Made by a program: the position numbers and the translations under genes. From an uncultured Pelagibacteraceae bacterium (GTDB lineage Bacteria > Pseudomonadota > Alphaproteobacteria > Pelagibacterales > Pelagibacteraceae): a DNA stretch of 64,000 bases. Under the pieces are notes generated by a model. It searched no databases. It saw only the letters and a list, made by a program, of their open reading frames with translations, and was not told the DNA's origin. Position 1 is the stretch's first letter, and each line of letters opens with the position of its first letter. Of the stretch, positions 1-10,278 are shown one piece after another. The stretch spans positions 82,065 to 146,064 of the forward strand of contig CACGSX010000001.1 in assembly GCA_902575835.1 (NCBI GenBank), written 5' to 3'.

Positions 1-1110
1 AACCCAACTTTCTTTAAATTTTTGTTCATATGTAGATAAATTTAAATTTTTTGTAAGATGCTCATAAATAGTTTCAGCAGCGATCATTCCACTCTTCATT
101 GCAGTATGAGACCCTTTTATTTTAGGCATATTTAATGTTCCTGCATCACATCCAATTAACAAAGCACCTGGCATAAACATCTGAGGTAAACTCTGTATAC
201 CTCCCTCAATTAAAGCTCTAGCACCGTAAGAAATTCTTTTACCACCTTCAATTACTTTTTTTATATCTGGGTGAGTTTTAAATCTTTGGAATTCATCGAA
301 AGGTGAGAGATGAGGGTTTTGGTAATCTAATCCAATTACATAACCAAGAAAAATTTGTTTATTTTCTGCATGATACATAAAACTTCCACCATAAGTATTA
401 TTGTCTAAAGGCCATCCAGCGGTATGCATTACTAAACCTTCTGTATGATTTTTTTCATCTATCTCCCAAATTTCTTTAAAACCAATTCCATATTGTTGAG
501 GATTTTTGCCTTTGTCTAATTCAAACTTCTTTATTAATTCTTTTCCTAAGTGACCTCTACATCCTTCTGCGAATACTGTAACTTTCGCATGCAATTCCAT
601 TCCAGGCTCATAAGTATCTTTTTTATTTCCCTCTTTATCGATACCCATATCTTGAGTAGCAATACCTTTAACTGATCCATCGTCATTATATAAAACTTCA
701 CTTGCTGGAAATCCTGGGAATATTTCAACTCCTAATCCCTCAGCTTGCTCTGCTAACCATCTACAAAGATTTGCAAGACTTATAATATAATTGTTATGAT
801 TTTGTTGAACCTTAGGAAGTAACCAAGTTGGCCAACTTAATGATTTTTGTTTTCCTAAAAATAAAAATTTTTCTTTTGTAACTTTTGTTTTAATTGGAGC
901 ATTTAATTCTTTCCAATTAGGTATCAATTCATCTAAAGCACGTGTTTCAAACACGTTCCCTGACAAAATATGAGCACCTATCTCAGATGCTTTTTCTAAA
1001 AGGCAGACATTAATATCTGGATTTAACTGCTTTAATTTAATTGCAGTTGAAAGTCCTGATGGTCCGCCACCTACGATGACAACATCGTATTCCATCACTT
1101 CTCTGGACAT
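1..1110 (-). CDS. Electron transfer flavoprotein-ubiquinone oxidoreductase, C-terminus truncated by window edge
   Basis: Minus-strand translation from ATG at 1110 reads MSREVMEYDVVIVGGGPSGLSTAIKLKQLNPDINVCLLEKASEIGAHILSGNVFETRALDELIPNW..., typical ETF-QO; open to window start (absent from ORF track because no stop); next to etfAB. Confidence 0.92.
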   Translation of the reverse strand, partial: MSREVMEYDVVIVGGGPSGLSTAIKLKQLNPDINVCLLEKASEIGAHILSGNVFETRALDELIPNWKELNAPIKTKVTKEKFLFLGKQKSLSWPTWLLPKVQQNHNNYIISLANLCRWLAEQAEGLGVEIFPGFPASEVLYNDDGSVKGIATQDMGIDKEGNKKDTYEPGMELHAKVTVFAEGCRGHLGKELIKKFELDKGKNPQQYGIGFKEIWEIDEKNHTEGLVMHTAGWPLDNNTYGGSFMYHAENKQIFLGYVIGLDYQNPHLSPFDEFQRFKTHPDIKKVIEGGKRISYGARALIEGGIQSLPQMFMPGALLIGCDAGTLNMPKIKGSHTAMKSGMIAAETIYEHLTKNLNLSTYEQKFKESWV

Positions 1111-1134
1111 AATGATAATTTCTTACAGTATTTG

Positions 1135-2088
1135 CTATTTTTGTATAGTGTTTAATTTGTTCAATTCAGACAAAAACTGAGGAAGCGCCTCAAAAAGATC
1201 TGCTTCTAATCCGTAATCTGCGACACTAAAAATTGGAGCTTCACCGTCTTTATTTATAGCTACAATAACTTTACTTTCTTTCATTCCCGCTAAGTGCTGT
1301 ATCGCACCTGAAATTCCAACTGCAATATATAAATCTGGAACCACAACTTTACCCGTTTGCCCTACTTGATGATCGTTAGTAATATAACCAGCATCAACTG
1401 CTGCTCTAGATGCTCCAATTGCTGCATTTAGTTTATCCGCAATATCACTTATTAATTTAAAATTTTCTCCATTTTGCATTCCTCTTCCACCAGAAATAAC
1501 TATTCTAGCTGTACCAAGTTCTGGTCTGTCTGACTTGACCTCCTCTTTCTTTAAAAATTTGGTAGATGAACTAGCTTCTGCTGGATCAGATTTTGTAATT
1601 TCAGCAGATCCACCACTCTTATCAGCAGGGTCAAATGATGTTGGTCTTATAGTAACACATTTTTTCTTGTCATTACTTTTAACCGTAGCAAAAGCATTTC
1701 CTGCATAAATTGGTCTTAAAAAAGTATCCTCAGAAATAACTTTAATTATATCGCTCACTTGCGAAGTATCTAGTAATGCTGCAATTCTTGGCATTAAATT
1801 TTTACCAAATGTATTTGCTGAGCTTACAATATGGGAATAATTTTCTGCATGCTTAATTATTGCTGATGTATAATTTTCAGCAATGTAGTTTTCATAAATC
1901 TCATTATTAATATGAATAACTTTTTTTACATTTGGAACTTCGGATAAAGATTTTGCAACATCGTCAGCTTGATGACCTAAAACCAAAACATGAAGATCTT
2001 CGTTTATTTGAGAAGCTGCAGTTATAGCATTATAAGTAAATGGTCTTACCTCTTTATTATTATGTTCTGCAATTAATAATACTGACAT
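1135..2088 (-). CDS. etfA: Electron transfer flavoprotein alpha subunit
   Basis: C-terminal FAD domain motif [37 protein letters not shown]...[29 protein letters not shown]. Confidence 0.96.
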   Translation of the reverse strand: MSVLLIAEHNNKEVRPFTYNAITAASQINEDLHVLVLGHQADDVAKSLSEVPNVKKVIHINNEIYENYIAENYTSAIIKHAENYSHIVSSANTFGKNLMPRIAALLDTSQVSDIIKVISEDTFLRPIYAGNAFATVKSNDKKKCVTIRPTSFDPADKSGGSAEITKSDPAEASSSTKFLKKEEVKSDRPELGTARIVISGGRGMQNGENFKLISDIADKLNAAIGASRAAVDAGYITNDHQVGQTGKVVVPDLYIAVGISGAIQHLAGMKESKVIVAINKDGEAPIFSVADYGLEADLFEALPQFLSELNKLNTIQK

Positions 2089-2838
2089 TTAAATTACCTT
2101 AGCCTCATTTTTTAATTTTTGCACCAATTCTTCAACACTAGCGACTTTTATTCCAGCTTTTCTTTTTGGTGGCTCTTCAACTTTAATTTGTTCGATTCTA
2201 GGAATAATATCAACTCCTAAATCTGAAGCATTTATCTGTTCTATTGGTTTTTTCTTAGCTTTCATAATATTTGGAAGTGAAGCATATCTTGGTTCATTTA
2301 ATCTTAAATCACATGTAACAATTGCTGGAACATTGACTTCGATAGTTTCCAAACCTTCGTCAATTTCACGTGTTACCTCTAATGCATTATCCTTTACTTC
2401 GATTTTAGATGCAAAAGTTGCTTGTGGCCAATTTAGTAAAGCTGCAAGCATCTGGCCAGTTTGATTGCAGTCATCATCAATCGCTTGTTTTCCCATAAAT
2501 ACTAAATCAGGATTTTCTTTTTCTACAATTTTTTTTAAAATTTTTGAAACTGCCAATGGTTCAATCACATTATCAACTTTGACATGTATTCCCCTATCCG
2601 CTCCAACAGCTAATGCTTTTCTAACAGTTTCTTGTGCTTTCTCTTCACCGATTGTAATTGCAACTATTTCTTTAGCTTTGCCAGCTTCTTTAATTTTTAC
2701 TGCTTCTTCTATCGCATTATCATCAGGTGGATTTGTTGACATTTTAACGTTATCAGTAACAACACCTGAGCCATCTTCTTTAACTCGTATTTGAACGTTG
2801 TAATCAATAACTCTTTTAACTGCGACTAGTATTTTCAT
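2089..2838 (-). CDS. etfB: Electron transfer flavoprotein beta subunit
   Basis: [19 protein letters not shown]... [27 protein letters not shown]-beta signature; immediately adjacent to etfA. Confidence 0.96.
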   Translation of the reverse strand: MKILVAVKRVIDYNVQIRVKEDGSGVVTDNVKMSTNPPDDNAIEEAVKIKEAGKAKEIVAITIGEEKAQETVRKALAVGADRGIHVKVDNVIEPLAVSKILKKIVEKENPDLVFMGKQAIDDDCNQTGQMLAALLNWPQATFASKIEVKDNALEVTREIDEGLETIEVNVPAIVTCDLRLNEPRYASLPNIMKAKKKPIEQINASDLGVDIIPRIEQIKVEEPPKRKAGIKVASVEELVQKLKNEAKVI

Positions 2839-5270
2839 TAAGCTCTTAATAAATTGTTTTCCGGATCGTAAGGACTTTCATCTAAAATTGTTGCATCATA
2901 TTTTTCACCTAATATTTCAATTTTAAGTTTTTGTCCAACATTTGCTAATTCTGGTTTAACCATTCCTAATGCTAAAGATTTTCCAATTCTAAAACCAAAA
3001 TCTCCACCTGTTGCTCTTCCTATTACACTTCCATTTTCATAAATTGGGTTGTTACCCAAAACATCTGCATCTTTTGGATTGTGAACCTCCAAGGTAACAA
3101 GTTTGTTATCAAAACCTTTTTCTCTCCATTTATTCAATGCTTCAAGTCCAATAAAACTTCCTTTATTAGGGTGTATAAATCTATTAAGACCGCTTTCATA
3201 AGGTGAGTATTCTATTGATAGCTCTGTTCCAACCAATTTATATGATTTTTCTACTCTCAAACTATTCATTGCTCTAATACCATATGGCTTTAGCCCAAGA
3301 TCTTGCCCTGCTTCCATAAGTTTATCAAAAATGTGATTTTGATATTCAATTGGGTGATGGAGTTCCCATCCTAATTCACCAACAAAATTAACTCTCATCG
3401 CATTAACCGGTGCGTATCCTACATCAACCATTTTTGCACTTAACCATTTAAAGTTTTCATTTGAAAAATCATCTTTTGAAACTCTTTGCATTAACTCTCT
3501 TGCTTTTGGACCTGAAACAACCAAAACCCCATTACTATTAGTTAAATTTTCAAACTGCACCGAGCCATCTGAAGGCATCCATTTTAAAATCCAGTCATGA
3601 TCTAATCTTTGGAAGGCACCTGCTGATACTAGATAAAAGCTATCATGTGACTCTCTCATAATAGTAAATTCAGAATGAACTCCACCTTTAGTATTTAAAG
3701 CGTGACATAAATTAATTCTTCCAACTTTTTTTGGTAATTTGTTTGCAACTAAATTATCTAAAAATTCCTCCGCACCAGGTCCTTTAATTCTACATTTTGC
3801 AAATGCAGTCATATCTAGAAGACCAACATTTTCTTTTACATTTTTGCATTCTTTTTCCATTGCATTGAACCATTTAGATCTTCTAAATGACCAGTCATCT
3901 TTTTGCTCCATTCCATCAGTTGCAAAAAAATTAGGTCTTTCCCATCCAAATTTTTGACCAAAGACTGCTCCTAAATTTTTCATTCTGTCATAACATGGTG
4001 CAGTTCTTAATGGTCTTGCCGCTGGCCTTTCTTCATCAGGAAAGTGAGTTATGAAAACGTGACTGTAGGCTTCTTCATTTTTAGCTTTTAAATATTGTTT
4101 TGAACAATAATCTCCATACCTTCTTGGTTCAACACCAAGCATATCAATTGTGGGTTCACCATCTACGATCCATTCAGCAAGTTGCCATCCTGCTCCACCT
4201 GCTGCAGTAATACCAAAACTATGACCTTCGTTTATCCAAAAATTTTTTAATCCCCAAGCTGGACCAACAATTGGGTTGCCATCTGGAGTATAACAAATTG
4301 CGCCATTATAAACTTTCTTTACACCCACTTCTCCAAAAGCAGGAACTCTATGTATTGCACCTTCAATATGAGGCGCTAATCTATCTAAATCTTCCTGAAA
4401 TAATTCATATTCAGAATCTTTTGAAGGTCCATCTACATAACAAGCTGGTGCTCCATCTTCATATGGTCCTAAAATTAATCCACCTGCTTCTTCTCTCATG
4501 TACCATCTGCTATCACTATCCCTTAAAACTCCCATCTCTGGTAGTCCATCTTTTTTTCTTTTTTGAATTTCTGGATGAGGTTCTGTAACAATGTATTGAT
4601 GTTCTACTGGAATTACTGGAATATCTAAACCAACCATCTTTCCAGTTTGTCTTGCAAAATTTCCTGAACAAGAAATAATATGTTCACACTCTATAGATCC
4701 TTTATCTGTTTCAACAACCCAACCATCTTTGGTTTGTTTCATTCCAACAACATTTGTATTTCTATAAATTTCTGCTCCTCTATTTCTTGCACCTGTAGCA
4801 AGAGCTTGTGTTAAATCAGCTGGTTGGATATATCCATCTTCGGGGTGTTGTATTGCACCAACTAAATCTGATGTATTACATAATGGCCAGATTTCCTTAA
4901 CTTGATCTGGAGTTAAAAATTTTACATCAACACCAATTGTTTGAGCAACCCCAGCGTATTGAAAGTATTCATCCATTCTATCTTTAGTGCTTGCTAATCT
5001 AATATTAGATACAACGCTGAAACCTACATTCTTGCCTGTCTCTTCTTCTAAAGTTTTATACAAATTGACAGCATACTTATGAAGTTGTCCCACAGAATAA
5101 CTCATATTAAATAGTGGTAATAAGCCAGCTGCATGCCAAGTTGAGCCAGAAGTTAGTTCTTTTCTTTCAATTAAAACAACATCTGACCAACCTTTTTTTG
5201 CTAAGTGATAGAGTGCACTAACTCCCACTACTCCACCACCAACTACAACAACTTTTGCTTTGGATTTCAT
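2838..5270 (-). CDS. Dimethylglycine/sarcosine dehydrogenase-like FAD oxidoreductase with C-terminal GcvT/aminomethyltransferase domain
   Basis: N-terminal [40 protein letters not shown] (covalent-FAD DMGDH/SARDH type), C-terminal GCV_T folds; 810 aa; adjacent to etfBA/ETF-QO. Confidence 0.88.
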   Translation of the reverse strand: MKSKAKVVVVGGGVVGVSALYHLAKKGWSDVVLIERKELTSGSTWHAAGLLPLFNMSYSVGQLHKYAVNLYKTLEEETGKNVGFSVVSNIRLASTKDRMDEYFQYAGVAQTIGVDVKFLTPDQVKEIWPLCNTSDLVGAIQHPEDGYIQPADLTQALATGARNRGAEIYRNTNVVGMKQTKDGWVVETDKGSIECEHIISCSGNFARQTGKMVGLDIPVIPVEHQYIVTEPHPEIQKRKKDGLPEMGVLRDSDSRWYMREEAGGLILGPYEDGAPACYVDGPSKDSEYELFQEDLDRLAPHIEGAIHRVPAFGEVGVKKVYNGAICYTPDGNPIVGPAWGLKNFWINEGHSFGITAAGGAGWQLAEWIVDGEPTIDMLGVEPRRYGDYCSKQYLKAKNEEAYSHVFITHFPDEERPAARPLRTAPCYDRMKNLGAVFGQKFGWERPNFFATDGMEQKDDWSFRRSKWFNAMEKECKNVKENVGLLDMTAFAKCRIKGPGAEEFLDNLVANKLPKKVGRINLCHALNTKGGVHSEFTIMRESHDSFYLVSAGAFQRLDHDWILKWMPSDGSVQFENLTNSNGVLVVSGPKARELMQRVSKDDFSNENFKWLSAKMVDVGYAPVNAMRVNFVGELGWELHHPIEYQNHIFDKLMEAGQDLGLKPYGIRAMNSLRVEKSYKLVGTELSIEYSPYESGLNRFIHPNKGSFIGLEALNKWREKGFDNKLVTLEVHNPKDADVLGNNPIYENGSVIGRATGGDFGFRIGKSLALGMVKPELANVGQKLKIEILGEKYDATILDESPYDPENNLLRA

Positions 5271-5316
5271 TATCAGATTCCTACTAAATTTTAATTACTA
5301 ACGAAACAAAATTCTA

Positions 5317-5520
5317 TTATTCATCATCTGCGTCACGCCAGCCCATTCTGAACATTAAATAAGCGGCAACTATAACGGAAATTGTACCTACTACCATGCC
5401 AATATTAATCCCAACTTCACTTCCCCAAAAATACCATCCAAGTTGAGTGGATGAAATTGTTGGAAAGCATAATATAAACATTAGAATTGCGTACCTAATA
5501 TACATTGGAGGCTTTTTCAT
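5317..5520 (-). CDS. Small membrane protein, unknown function
   Basis: Start reassigned to MKKPPMYIRYAILMFILCF...; two hydrophobic segments; TAATG overlap with upstream gene stop. Confidence 0.6.
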   Translation of the reverse strand: MKKPPMYIRYAILMFILCFPTISSTQLGWYFWGSEVGINIGMVVGTISVIVAAYLMFRMGWRDADDE

Positions 5521-5981
5521 TATATTGATGATCCCATTGGTATTGGTTGTGAAACTGCTGTTGTTAGCCAGCAATCTAAAAGATTGCCTTCTTTATTATT
5601 CTTTTCAACTTTCCATTTAAATTTAAAATATTGTTTGTCCTTATCCAAGACAACAACTTCATAAGTTGCCATTGTGCTTGATTTGTAAATTTCAGTTACT
5701 GTATTTTCCTTGTGATCAATCAGCATCGAGTATGAAGCCCCTTTTAACATTCTTTTAAATCTATCTAATGGACCTGTCATCCTTTGATTATTTGGATGTG
5801 CAAATTCCCATGTTTGCTCAATTCCTCTATCTTTATATGGACTGTCATTTTTCATTAACGCATTTAATTGAATCACAACTACTTGTTTCGGATCTATATT
5901 CACACTTGGTTTTAAAATATCAGCAAATGAAGAATTAAAATAAAAAAATATAATTAAAATAAATAAAATTTTGGATTTCAT
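5520..5981 (-). CDS. Secreted/periplasmic DUF4864-like protein
   Basis: Signal peptide MKSKILFILIIFFYFNSSFA; QLNALMKNDSPYKDRGIEQTWEFAHPNNQRMTGPLDRF pattern. Confidence 0.6.
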   Translation of the reverse strand: MKSKILFILIIFFYFNSSFADILKPSVNIDPKQVVVIQLNALMKNDSPYKDRGIEQTWEFAHPNNQRMTGPLDRFKRMLKGASYSMLIDHKENTVTEIYKSSTMATYEVVVLDKDKQYFKFKWKVEKNNKEGNLLDCWLTTAVSQPIPMGSSI

Positions 5982-6047
5982 ATTTTAAATTTATCTTAAA
6001 TTTAAAATGAAATAAAAGGTCTTAATATCACACTTAATAATTTGATA

Positions 6048-6473
6048 TTATATAGTTTTAAATAATCTATCGTATTCATTTTTAATACATTTATTAGAAA
6101 TATAATAAATTTTATTTTGAGAGACTAATTTTGCAGCATTTTCGTTGTGAATTCCTAATTGCAACCATAATACATTTGCACCAATTTCTATTGTTTGTTT
6201 TGCTATTTCCTCAGCCTCTTCACTGGGTCTAAAAACATTAACAATTCCTACATGATCATTTATATCAGTTAGCTTTTTATAAACTGGCTCACCATGTATT
6301 ATTTTATTATCTGTCACTGGATTAACGGGAAAAACTTTGTAACCTGTGTTTCTTAAATATTTCATTATTATATTGGAAGTTTTTTTTGAGTCTGGGCTTG
6401 CTCCAACAATGGCTATTGTCCTATAACTTAAATAAAGTTCTTTTATCTTTTCATCTACGAGTGTTGTATCCAT
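6048..6473 (-). CDS. CoA-binding domain protein (YccU-like)
   Basis: TIAIVGASPDSKKTSNIIMKYLRNTGYKVFPVNP...VYKKLTDIND..VDIVNVFR-type pattern. Confidence 0.85.
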   Translation of the reverse strand: MDTTLVDEKIKELYLSYRTIAIVGASPDSKKTSNIIMKYLRNTGYKVFPVNPVTDNKIIHGEPVYKKLTDINDHVGIVNVFRPSEEAEEIAKQTIEIGANVLWLQLGIHNENAAKLVSQNKIYYISNKCIKNEYDRLFKTI

Positions 6474-6481
6474 AATTTAAT

Positions 6482-6931
6482 TTAAATTTTTAGATCTAGT
6501 CGCGGTTTCCAAAATGGTCTGAAGAGTTCAATTTTTGGACATCTATTCATAACTACTTTTAAACCTGCATCTTCAGCAATTTTTGCTGCATCATGATTAA
6601 TTACACCGATTTGTCCCCATAATACTTTTGCTCCAATTGATATTGCCTCTTCAGCAATTCCATAAAGATCCTCAGATTTTCTAAATACTTCAACCATATC
6701 AACAGGTCTATCGATAGCTGATAAATTTGGATAAACTTTTAAATTTCTAATTTCCTTTATGCCTGGTTTAGGATTTACAGGTATCATATCATAGCCAGTT
6801 TCGTGCAAAACTCTTAATACACCATAGCTAAATTTGGTTTTGTCTGGGCTAGCACCAACCATAGCAATTGTCTTAACTGAACTTAAAATATCTTTTAAAT
6901 ATTCAGCACTATAAGGTTCATTGTGGTTCAT
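6482..6931 (-). CDS. CoA-binding domain protein (YccU-like), tandem paralogue
   Basis: TIAMVGASPDKTKFSYGVLRVLHETGYDMIPVNPKP...VDMVEVFRKSED; start reassigned to MNHNEPYS. Confidence 0.85.
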   Translation of the reverse strand: MNHNEPYSAEYLKDILSSVKTIAMVGASPDKTKFSYGVLRVLHETGYDMIPVNPKPGIKEIRNLKVYPNLSAIDRPVDMVEVFRKSEDLYGIAEEAISIGAKVLWGQIGVINHDAAKIAEDAGLKVVMNRCPKIELFRPFWKPRLDLKI

Positions 6932-6932
6932 T

Positions 6933-7298
6933 TTATTTTTTTTCTTCCTTTTTACTTGCAATATCTGCTTTTAATTCGTGTGGCTCTAAAGGATCAAGGA
7001 AAGGATTGCGATATAATTTATCATGACTTTCAACTCCTATCTCAATTGTGCAATCTGTTTTTGCTTTAGCAACACATAAAATAATATATCCATCATTTAT
7101 TTGTCTATTATTTAGAGCAACTTGAGAACGCTGATCCACTTCTCCATTAATTAGTTTAGCTGCACATGTTATACATCCTCCATACTGACATCCGTAAGGA
7201 AGATCGACACCTTGATCTCTTAATTCATTTAATAAAGGTTTTTTTCCACTAACTTCAAATGCACTGTTATTTCTGTTTGAGATTGTAATCTTTGTCAT
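6933..7298 (-). CDS. Plant-type 2Fe-2S ferredoxin
   Basis: CQYGGCITC ... C spacing (Cx4Cx2C...C); start MTKITISNRN overlaps upstream stop by ATGA. Confidence 0.88.
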   Translation of the reverse strand: MTKITISNRNNSAFEVSGKKPLLNELRDQGVDLPYGCQYGGCITCAAKLINGEVDQRSQVALNNRQINDGYIILCVAKAKTDCTIEIGVESHDKLYRNPFLDPLEPHELKADIASKKEEKK

Positions 7299-8647
7299 AG
7301 CCAGATGTCGCTTGTGCAATCTCCACCTGGATATCTACTTTCATGGCACCTACTAGGTCCATTTGGCTCTTTACCAAAATCAACAATAAAATCTTTATTA
7401 ATTTTCATCCCACCATTTTCAACATCACAGTCAATCATAATCATAGCTCCACCCTGTTTTCTTATTTCAGGATAAAATTGATTATCCCAAGTAGAAAATA
7501 ATGATGTTGTTACATACATCCTTTTACCATCTAAAGATAATTGATACATCTGAGGTCCACCAGCAATTTTAACACCATTTACTTCTGGAGCCTTTCCTAG
7601 TAATCCACCCATCCAAACCTGACCAGTTAATTTTGGTTTGTGTGGATCTGAAATATCATATTGCCTCATATCACCATGAAGCCAGTTATTTATATAGAGA
7701 TACTTATCATCCATTGAAACTAATATCGCTGACATAACTCCAGGTACAGGTATTGGCCAATCAGGATGTGGTTCATTTTCAACATCAATTATTTTTTTCC
7801 ATTCCCATTTTCCCTCTTTTGATTTCCAAAAATGAATTACATTTGCACTTAATGCTGCACCACAAAATCCATGACTACTATCAGGATTATGCATAAATTT
7901 TACTTCTAATGGTATTAAACCATCTTCACCTAAATACATTGTTTGAACTGGTTCTTTTTTTTTAAAATCCCAAACATGAAGTCGTCTACCATATTTTAGA
8001 TGACCAACTTCCTCTAAATCAAATCCAGGCATGAATGTATTAGGAGCAGCCCATTCAGAACTAACCATCACATTATGTCTTGGCTGGTACCAGAAGTCAT
8101 AACTAAAAGGTATGTCCCCCATTGAATTTTCCCATCTACCCACAATTTCAAAATCTTTATTTAAATGTAAATATCCTCCTGGAGCTTCTCCTCGAGCATC
8201 TCCAAGAAAAGAAATGATAATTTCAGAACCTAAGCAATGAACTGTATGTGGTCCAGATAAATTAGTTTTTTTCTTTATTTCAGATCCATCTACTACTTTA
8301 TGTATTTTTGGAGCTCTAGGATCAGATGCAGTATCAACAACATAAATATTATTGGATCTAACACCTGGAACTAATAAATATTTTCTGCTCATATTTGAGT
8401 CACCGTGGCAAGAAGAACATGCATTCCATCCCATGTGATGCAGTTCATCACCAATACCTGGCATTTCAAGTCTATGAATTACTTTAGAATATGTGGGGCT
8501 TTGAGGATCAACATCGACTGTTGCTAAATAGTCTGGTTTTTGTATTCCCGTCCCTGTGTAAATAGCTATTGTGTATAAAAGCTTTTCTTTTGGTGCTTTT
8601 ATTGCTTCTGCAGGACTAGCATATCCAGGACCACAACATCCATCCAT
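7295..8647 (-). CDS. SELENBP1-type selenium-binding protein / methanethiol oxidase homologue
   Basis: MDGCCGPGYASPAEAIKAP..., DYLATVDVDPQSPTYSKVIHRLEMPGIGDELHHMGWNACSSC closely matching SELENBP1/MTO family motifs; 450 aa. Confidence 0.9.
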   Translation of the reverse strand: MDGCCGPGYASPAEAIKAPKEKLLYTIAIYTGTGIQKPDYLATVDVDPQSPTYSKVIHRLEMPGIGDELHHMGWNACSSCHGDSNMSRKYLLVPGVRSNNIYVVDTASDPRAPKIHKVVDGSEIKKKTNLSGPHTVHCLGSEIIISFLGDARGEAPGGYLHLNKDFEIVGRWENSMGDIPFSYDFWYQPRHNVMVSSEWAAPNTFMPGFDLEEVGHLKYGRRLHVWDFKKKEPVQTMYLGEDGLIPLEVKFMHNPDSSHGFCGAALSANVIHFWKSKEGKWEWKKIIDVENEPHPDWPIPVPGVMSAILVSMDDKYLYINNWLHGDMRQYDISDPHKPKLTGQVWMGGLLGKAPEVNGVKIAGGPQMYQLSLDGKRMYVTTSLFSTWDNQFYPEIRKQGGAMIMIDCDVENGGMKINKDFIVDFGKEPNGPSRCHESRYPGGDCTSDIWL

Positions 8648-8707
8648 GATTGATTTTCTCCTTTAATTACAACTTAATCTTTTTTTTGAGTGACTTCAAC
8701 TTAATGG

Positions 8708-9481
8708 TTATTTGTTTTTCCAACTTGGATTTCTTTTTTCGATAAATGCACTTATACCCTCTTTGGCATCATAAGATGACATATTAAGTGTCATCATCTT
8801 ACTTGTATAATCGTAAGCTTTACCTAATGGCATTTCTAATTGTTTATAAAAACCTTTTTTTCCTATTTTGATGGTTAAATTTGATTTTGAAGATATTTTT
8901 TTTGCAATATCTAAAACTTTTTTATTCAAATTTTTTGGGCTGTAATGATCATTTATCAAACCTATTTCCTTTGCATATTTTGCACTAATTGGGTCTCCAG
9001 TTAGGAGCATTTCCATCATTCTTTTTCTACTAATTTTTCGACTGACGGCTACCATTGGTGTACTACAAAATAATCCAATTTTTACTCCAGGTGTAGCAAA
9101 TGTTGCTGAGTTTGTACTATATGCAAGATCACAACTGGCTGCTAATTGACATCCAGCTGCGTAAGCTGCTCCATGAACTTTAGCTATCACTGGTTTATTT
9201 CCTTCAACAATTTGCATCATAAGTTTTGAACAAAGCTTAAAAAGTTTTAGATGATTAGATCTATTTTTTATACCTCTTACCTCTTTTAAATTATGACCAG
9301 CACTAAATCCCTTTCCAGCTCCCTCTAAAATAATAACTCTAGTTTCTTTATCATTATCTAATTTTTTGAATGCTTTTAATAAAGACGAAAGAGTTTTGTA
9401 GGATAATGAATTATAAGTTTTTGGATCATTAATTAAAACTTTTTTAACCCCTGGTGATACTTTATTTATTTTTACAGTCAC
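8708..9481 (-). CDS. Enoyl-CoA hydratase/isomerase family protein
   Basis: EGAGKGFSAGHNLKE..., VHGAAYAAGCQLAASCDLAYST crotonase motifs. Confidence 0.9.
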   Translation of the reverse strand: MTVKINKVSPGVKKVLINDPKTYNSLSYKTLSSLLKAFKKLDNDKETRVIILEGAGKGFSAGHNLKEVRGIKNRSNHLKLFKLCSKLMMQIVEGNKPVIAKVHGAAYAAGCQLAASCDLAYSTNSATFATPGVKIGLFCSTPMVAVSRKISRKRMMEMLLTGDPISAKYAKEIGLINDHYSPKNLNKKVLDIAKKISSKSNLTIKIGKKGFYKQLEMPLGKAYDYTSKMMTLNMSSYDAKEGISAFIEKRNPSWKNK

Positions 9482-9856
9482 TTATTTTAATTTACCTTCT
9501 TCTCTCATCTTGGCTCTAATTTTAGTTGCTGAAATTTTTTGAATTTCTTCAGGCAAAACTATTTCTTCAATTTTATATCCAACACCTCTTCCATAACAAA
9601 TATTTGTAATATTGGGGACAAGCATAATTTTGAACCTGCCCTCAAACTCTGGATTAAGTTTTTCCTCAATATTTTTTTTGACAGTTTCAAAATCAAATGG
9701 GTTATCATCAACACCTTGTACATCTCTAATTTGAATACATACTTGTCCTGTTTTTTTTATAATTTCCTTAAATAGAGTATAGTGACCATCATGAAACGGT
9801 TGCCATCTTCCTAACATTTGGGCTGTTGGTTTTTTGTTATCCCATTGATACGTCAT
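9482..9856 (-). CDS. HxGH nucleotidyltransferase (cytidylyl/adenylyltransferase-like)
   Basis: GRWQPFHDGH and ISATKIR motifs; start reassigned to MTYQWDNKK, giving ATGA overlap with upstream kinase. Confidence 0.8.
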   Translation of the reverse strand: MTYQWDNKKPTAQMLGRWQPFHDGHYTLFKEIIKKTGQVCIQIRDVQGVDDNPFDFETVKKNIEEKLNPEFEGRFKIMLVPNITNICYGRGVGYKIEEIVLPEEIQKISATKIRAKMREEGKLK

Positions 9857-10263
9857 TTTTTTATCTCCTTTAAAATCTTTGGTGCCCAAGACTTAGCATC
9901 TTGTGTGGTAACATGAAAATTATATTTTTCTGGTTTAACAAACATTTTATTAGTGTCATCAAATCTACCTTCTTTTATTGTATCTACCCAAACTACATAA
10001 TCTGCAGTAAATAAACTTCTTGCTTTTGGAGTTGGGCAAATAAAATCCGCAATCACATAATTTCCTTCGTTTTTTAATTGTGATGCAAAGTCAGCCATTC
10101 TTTTTGCTTGTCTTGTTCTTCCCTCTTCTGAAAAATCCCAATCGTTTGCAGCTTTTCTTACTTCATCTGCATTTAATCTTTTTGCATTCAATAAAGGAGC
10201 AAGTTCATCAGCTAATGTAGTTTTTCCTGCGCCTGGAAGTCCCATGATTAATATAATTTTCAT
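9853..10263 (-). CDS. APS-kinase (CysC)-like P-loop kinase
   Basis: GLPGAGKTTLADELAPLLNAKRLNADEVRKAANDWDFSEEGRTRQAKRMADFA: P-loop plus CysC-like RxxQAxRM region; short (136 aa). Confidence 0.78.
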   Translation of the reverse strand: MKIILIMGLPGAGKTTLADELAPLLNAKRLNADEVRKAANDWDFSEEGRTRQAKRMADFASQLKNEGNYVIADFICPTPKARSLFTADYVVWVDTIKEGRFDDTNKMFVKPEKYNFHVTTQDAKSWAPKILKEIKK

Positions 10264-10278
10264 TTTTAGGTTTTAACT

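Noticed and set aside
546-728. Plus-strand 60-aa ORF
   Set aside because: Antisense to the ETF-QO coding sequence; no family signal, consistent with AT-rich shadow ORF
2465-4588. Plus-strand ORFs 2465-2794, 3739-3957, 4271-4588
   Set aside because: Antisense to well-supported etfB and DMGDH-like genes; low-complexity shadow translations
7295-8647. Selenium metabolism gene
   Set aside because: SELENBP family name is historical; known activity is methanethiol oxidation and no selenium-utilisation genes are seen nearby
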